From JAFGBI01 sp964454025 (GTDB lineage Bacteria > Myxococcota_A > Polyangia > Polyangiales > Polyangiaceae): 64,000 bases of DNA. Both the position numbers and the translations under genes were made by a program. Below, piece by piece: positions 61,267-64,000 of this stretch; position 1 is the first letter of the stretch, and each line of letters opens with the position of its first letter. The notes beneath the pieces were generated by a model. It was not told the DNA's origin and searched no databases. It saw nothing but the letters and a program-made list of their open reading frames with translations. The stretch covers positions 28,579 to 92,578 of the forward strand of contig CAYVRP010000019.1 in NCBI GenBank assembly GCA_964454025.1, read 5' to 3'.

Positions 61267-62268
61267 ATGACCCTGGCGGGGACGACAACCGGGCCTCGCC
61301 CCGCGGGCGAGGGCTTGACCCGACGCCGCTGGCTGCTCACCGGCGGGGTCGTGCTGGGCGCGTGCGCCGTCACCACCGGGGGCGGCCTGATCGCCCTCGA
61401 CCGCTGGCGGCGCTTCGGACGCGCCGCCGACGGACAGGTGAAGGACCACCGGGTGGCGCCCCCGCCCGGCGCGCCGGGGTTGGTGGTGGCGCGCGGCAAG
61501 GCCCCGGCGGCGAACGTCCGCGCCGCGCTCGCCCGCGTCGGTGGGATCCGACATTTCGTCAAGCGCGGAGAGGTCGTCCTCGTGAAACCCAACATCGGGT
61601 GGGAGCGAACCCCGGCGCAGGCGGCCAACACCGATCCGACCGTGCTCGCCGCGGTGATCCTCGCGTGCCGCGACGCTGGCGCCCGGGAGATCATCGTCAG
61701 CGATTGCCCCGTCAATGACGCCCGGCGAACCTTCGCGATGAGCGGCCTGCGCGAGGCCGCCGAGCGCGCGGGGGCGCGCGTGCTCCTGCCCAGCGAGGCT
61801 GGGACGCAGTCCGTGCGCGTGTCGGCCTCGCTCGGCAACTGGCCGGTCTTCAAGCCCCTGGTCGAGGCGGACAAGATCCTCAACGTCCCCGTCGCCAAGC
61901 ACCACGGGTCCTCGCGCGTCACGGCCGGCATGAAGAACTGGTTCGGCATCACCCTCCACGAGCGGGCGCGGTTCCACGTCGCCCTCGACCAGACGATCGC
62001 GGAGCTCGCGGCGCTGGTCCGTCCTTCCCTCACGATCGTGGACGCCACGCGCGTGCTCATGCGCAACGGTCCGCGCGGCGGCAACGTCGCGGACGTGCGC
62101 GAGCACGGTGCGGTCGCCGTCAGCGCGGATCCGGTGGCCATCGACGCCTGGGCGACGGAGCTGCTCGGGGCACGCCAGGACGAGGTGAAGTACCTCGCGC
62201 TCGCGGCGGCGCGGGGCCTCGGCAAGCTCGACTTCAGGGCGGTCGGCTTGACCGAGATCACGACCTGA
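61267..62268 (+). CDS. DUF362 protein with twin-arginine signal
   Basis: A 333-residue protein. The N-terminus has LTRRRWLLTGGVVLGACAV, a Tat-type signal (RRxxLL) consistent with export of a folded, perhaps cofactor-bearing protein. The body is a DUF362 domain: VLVKPNIGWERTPAQAANTDP, IIVSDCPVND, LNVPVAKHHGSSRVTAGMKN and AVSADPVAIDAWA. DUF362 proteins often occur with ferredoxin-like domains; here no FeS motif follows, so it is the short type. Function unknown. ATG 61267 is used; a TTG at 61240 is an alternative. Confidence 0.88.
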   Translation: MTLAGTTTGPRPAGEGLTRRRWLLTGGVVLGACAVTTGGGLIALDRWRRFGRAADGQVKDHRVAPPPGAPGLVVARGKAPAANVRAALARVGGIRHFVKRGEVVLVKPNIGWERTPAQAANTDPTVLAAVILACRDAGAREIIVSDCPVNDARRTFAMSGLREAAERAGARVLLPSEAGTQSVRVSASLGNWPVFKPLVEADKILNVPVAKHHGSSRVTAGMKNWFGITLHERARFHVALDQTIAELAALVRPSLTIVDATRVLMRNGPRGGNVADVREHGAVAVSADPVAIDAWATELLGARQDEVKYLALAAARGLGKLDFRAVGLTEITT

Positions 62269-62348
62269 GCGCCCCCGCCCACGAGGCCCTGTCGCCGGCG
62301 ACCCCGGTTGCCGCGCCGGATCGCCCTGGTACGCTGCGGTCCGGCGCG

Positions 62349-63524
62349 ATGCAGCCCGAGTACCGGAGCGCGCTCAACCGCGACGTCCCTCCCGCCCGCG
62401 ACGGCGAGTTCCGCCCGGTGTCGATCGGTCCCCTCGTCGTCTGGCCCCCGGTCATCCTCGCGCCGATGGCGGGGGTCACCAACTACCCCTTCCGCCGGCT
62501 GTGCCGCCGCTTCGGCGCCGCGCTCTACGTGAGCGAGATGGTGACCGCGCGGCCGCTGGTGGCGGGCAACCCCAGGACGCTGCGGCTCGCCGGCTTCGGC
62601 CCCGACGAGGCGCCCCGGAGCCTGCAGCTTTACGGCGTCGATCCCTGGACGGTGGGCGAGGCCGTGCGCCGGCTCGTCGGCGAGGGGCTGGTCGATCACA
62701 TCGACATGAACTTCGGCTGCCCCGTGCGGAAGGTGACGCGCCGCGGCGGAGGCGCGGCGATCCCGCTCAAGCCGAACCTGCTCCGCGCCCTCGTCCGGGC
62801 GGCCGTGACCGCCGCGGGCTCGATCCCCGTGACGATCAAGTTCCGGCTCGGCGGCAGCGACGACCGCCTGACCTTCCTCGAGACCGGGCGCATCGGGGAG
62901 GGCGAGGGTTGCGCCGCGGTCGCCCTGCACGCGCGCACGGCCGCGGCGCTCTACTCCGGCGCCGCGCGCTGGGAGGCCATCGGCGAGCTGAAGCGGGCCC
63001 TGCGGATCCCGGTCCTCGGCAACGGCGACGTCTGGGAGGCGGAGGACGCGCTGCGGATGCTGCGCTCGACGGGCTGCGACGGGGTGGTGGTGGGCCGGGG
63101 CTGCCTCGGCCGCCCCTGGCTGTTCCGCGACCTCAGCGACGTCTTCGCGGGCAGGTCGCCGAGCGATCCGCCGCGCCTCGGTGCGGTCGCCGAGGTCATG
63201 CGCGAGCACGCGGCGTCCCTCGCCGACTGGCTCGGGGAGGACGCGGCGCTCCGCGCCTTTCGCCGCCACGCGACCTGGTACACGAAGGGTTTCCGGCGGA
63301 GCGCCGAGCTGCGAAGCGAGCTGATGCAGCTCCGCTCGCTCGCCGAGCTCGCGGCGCTGCTCTCCCGGCTCGACCCCGAAGAGCGCTTCCCGCCCGCCGC
63401 GATGCGCGTGCCGCGCGGGAAGTCGGGAGGCACCCAGGTGGTCACCCTCCCGGACGGGTACCTGGACGACCTCCAGGACGCGACCCCACCTCCGGACGAG
63501 GGCTGCGCGAGCGACGGCGGGTAG
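62349..63524 (+). CDS. dusB: tRNA-dihydrouridine synthase (DusB-type)
   Basis: A 391-residue flavoenzyme that reduces uridines in tRNA D-loops with FMN and NADPH. Motifs: ILAPMAGVTNYPFRRLCRRF, IDMNFGCPVRKV (catalytic Cys), LHARTAAALYSG, and VLGNGDVWEAEDAL with GVVVGRGCLGRPWLF (phosphate binding). It is about 50 residues longer than usual, mainly through a C-terminal tail. ATG 62349 lies 24 codons before the barrel's first strand. Confidence 0.93.
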   Translation: MQPEYRSALNRDVPPARDGEFRPVSIGPLVVWPPVILAPMAGVTNYPFRRLCRRFGAALYVSEMVTARPLVAGNPRTLRLAGFGPDEAPRSLQLYGVDPWTVGEAVRRLVGEGLVDHIDMNFGCPVRKVTRRGGGAAIPLKPNLLRALVRAAVTAAGSIPVTIKFRLGGSDDRLTFLETGRIGEGEGCAAVALHARTAAALYSGAARWEAIGELKRALRIPVLGNGDVWEAEDALRMLRSTGCDGVVVGRGCLGRPWLFRDLSDVFAGRSPSDPPRLGAVAEVMREHAASLADWLGEDAALRAFRRHATWYTKGFRRSAELRSELMQLRSLAELAALLSRLDPEERFPPAAMRVPRGKSGGTQVVTLPDGYLDDLQDATPPPDEGCASDGG

Positions 63525-63600
63525 CGTGGGACGATGACGGCGGGTAGACTCCGGCCGACCGCCGGGGGGTAGCCCGGCGATCGCGGAACGAGAGGTCGGC

Positions 63601-64000
63601 ATGGTCCCGTCGCGGCGAATCACCAGCCTGGTGGGTTGGCGCTGGTTGCCGTTCTTCGCCCTCACGGGCGCCGCGCTCCTCTACGCGATGGTGGTGCCAG
63701 CCCTGGTCCCCGACGAGCTTCCGAGCTTGCAGCTGGCCGCCTCCGCCGCCGCGTCGGGCAGGAGCGCGGCGGCGCTGGTCGAGGCCGAGCCCGAGGAGCC
63801 GGAAGCCGCGCCGACCACGCGGCGCAAGACGCGACCGCGCGCCGTCCGCCCCGCACGCACGCCGAGGACGACCCGGTCGAAGCACCCGACGCCCCCGACC
63901 GCACTGCCGGAGCCGACCCCGCCCGCGCCGGCTAGCCCCCCTCCCGCTGCCCCGGCGCCGCCTCCGGCTCCCCCGGCTCCCCCGGCGCCGCCCCCGGCTC
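63601..64000 (+). CDS. Pro-rich membrane-anchored protein (3' partial)
   Basis: The frame is open from ATG 63601 to the window end (133 residues visible). A basic start is followed by one membrane segment (WLPFFALTGAALLYAMVVPALV). The rest is a Pro/Ala/Thr/Arg-rich stretch (RRKTRPRAVRPARTPRTTR, then PAP/PPAP repeats). This resembles the periplasmic linker of TonB-like or cell-wall-spanning proteins. No folded domain has begun before the window ends. Confidence 0.65.
   Translation, partial: MVPSRRITSLVGWRWLPFFALTGAALLYAMVVPALVPDELPSLQLAASAAASGRSAAALVEAEPEEPEAAPTTRRKTRPRAVRPARTPRTTRSKHPTPPTALPEPTPPAPASPPPAAPAPPPAPPAPPAPPPA

Noticed and set aside
61188..63665. Leftward open frame of about 800 codons across DUF362 and dusB
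   Set aside because: It is antisense to two recognised genes and has no protein-like motif of its own.

Overview
The window is about 73-75% GC and reads as one contiguous piece of chromosome from a predatory or saprophytic soil-type bacterium, most likely Myxococcota (Polyangiales-like 'Deltaproteobacteria'). The grounds are a Ser/Thr kinase with a C-terminal membrane anchor, a pseudokinase, many Ala/Pro-rich lipoproteins, cysteine-rich DxDCGG repeats, FHA/GGDEF/EAL/PilZ/cNMP signalling proteins and a chemosensory operon containing a HEAT-repeat protein. No rRNA, tRNA, intact transposon, prophage or CRISPR array was seen.

Layout. 1-4.4 kb: C-terminus of a PEGA-like membrane protein, Ser/Thr kinase, metallophosphoesterase and sfsA. 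4.5-8.2 kb: a surface lipoprotein with eleven Cys-rich repeats and a C-terminal CBM3 cellulose-binding module, convergent with a GH1 beta-glucosidase. 8.4-17.5 kb: a GAF histidine kinase, an unusually A+T-rich leader, a complete bidirectional NAD-linked [NiFe]-hydrogenase operon (hoxFUYHW) ending in a CheY-like regulator, and a convergent membrane histidine-kinase homologue that has lost its phospho-accepting histidine. 17.6-25.1 kb: purU, an EAL protein, a secreted EEP-family lipoprotein, two unknown proteins (one with a striking poly-C/poly-G tract) and a HAD phosphatase. 25.2-33.6 kb: a GH94 disaccharide phosphorylase, TerB-like, TPR and double-ACT proteins, a CcmH-like/FGE-like pair and a SUV3-type helicase. 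33.8-37.7 kb: a cNMP-binding/FHA-GGDEF/PilZ signalling patch. 37.7-43.6 kb: a DRE-TIM aldolase-type enzyme, a pseudokinase, a YbgC-type thioesterase and two exported proteins. 43.7-48.1 kb: a less dense, apparently decaying stretch with a frameshifted gene, a DRTGG-domain protein, an intact GH6 cellulase lipoprotein and fragments of a possible SGNH esterase. 48.2-50.7 kb: a protein quality control group (HtrA protease and two Hsp20 chaperones) with a heat-shock-type promoter. 50.9-58.5 kb: chemosensory operon cheY-cheA-cheW-cheW-HEAT-cheR-cheB with no receptor gene. 58.7-64 kb: a coiled-coil protein, a LuxR-type regulator, a Tat-exported DUF362 protein, a DusB-type tRNA-dihydrouridine synthase and the start of a Pro-rich membrane protein.

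Working together. Four genes spread over 43 kb (CBM3 lipoprotein, GH6, GH1, GH94) would suffice for binding cellulose, cutting it and splitting the released cello-oligosaccharides by hydrolysis or phosphorolysis. The Hox enzyme would balance the NADH pool with H2. Sensory genes surround it, but none of the hyp maturation genes needed for its metal centre is in the window. The most unusual items are the surface-scaffold-like CBM3 protein, the His-to-Asp kinase homologue beside the hydrogenase, the receptorless chemosensory operon with a HEAT protein, and the broken DRTGG region.
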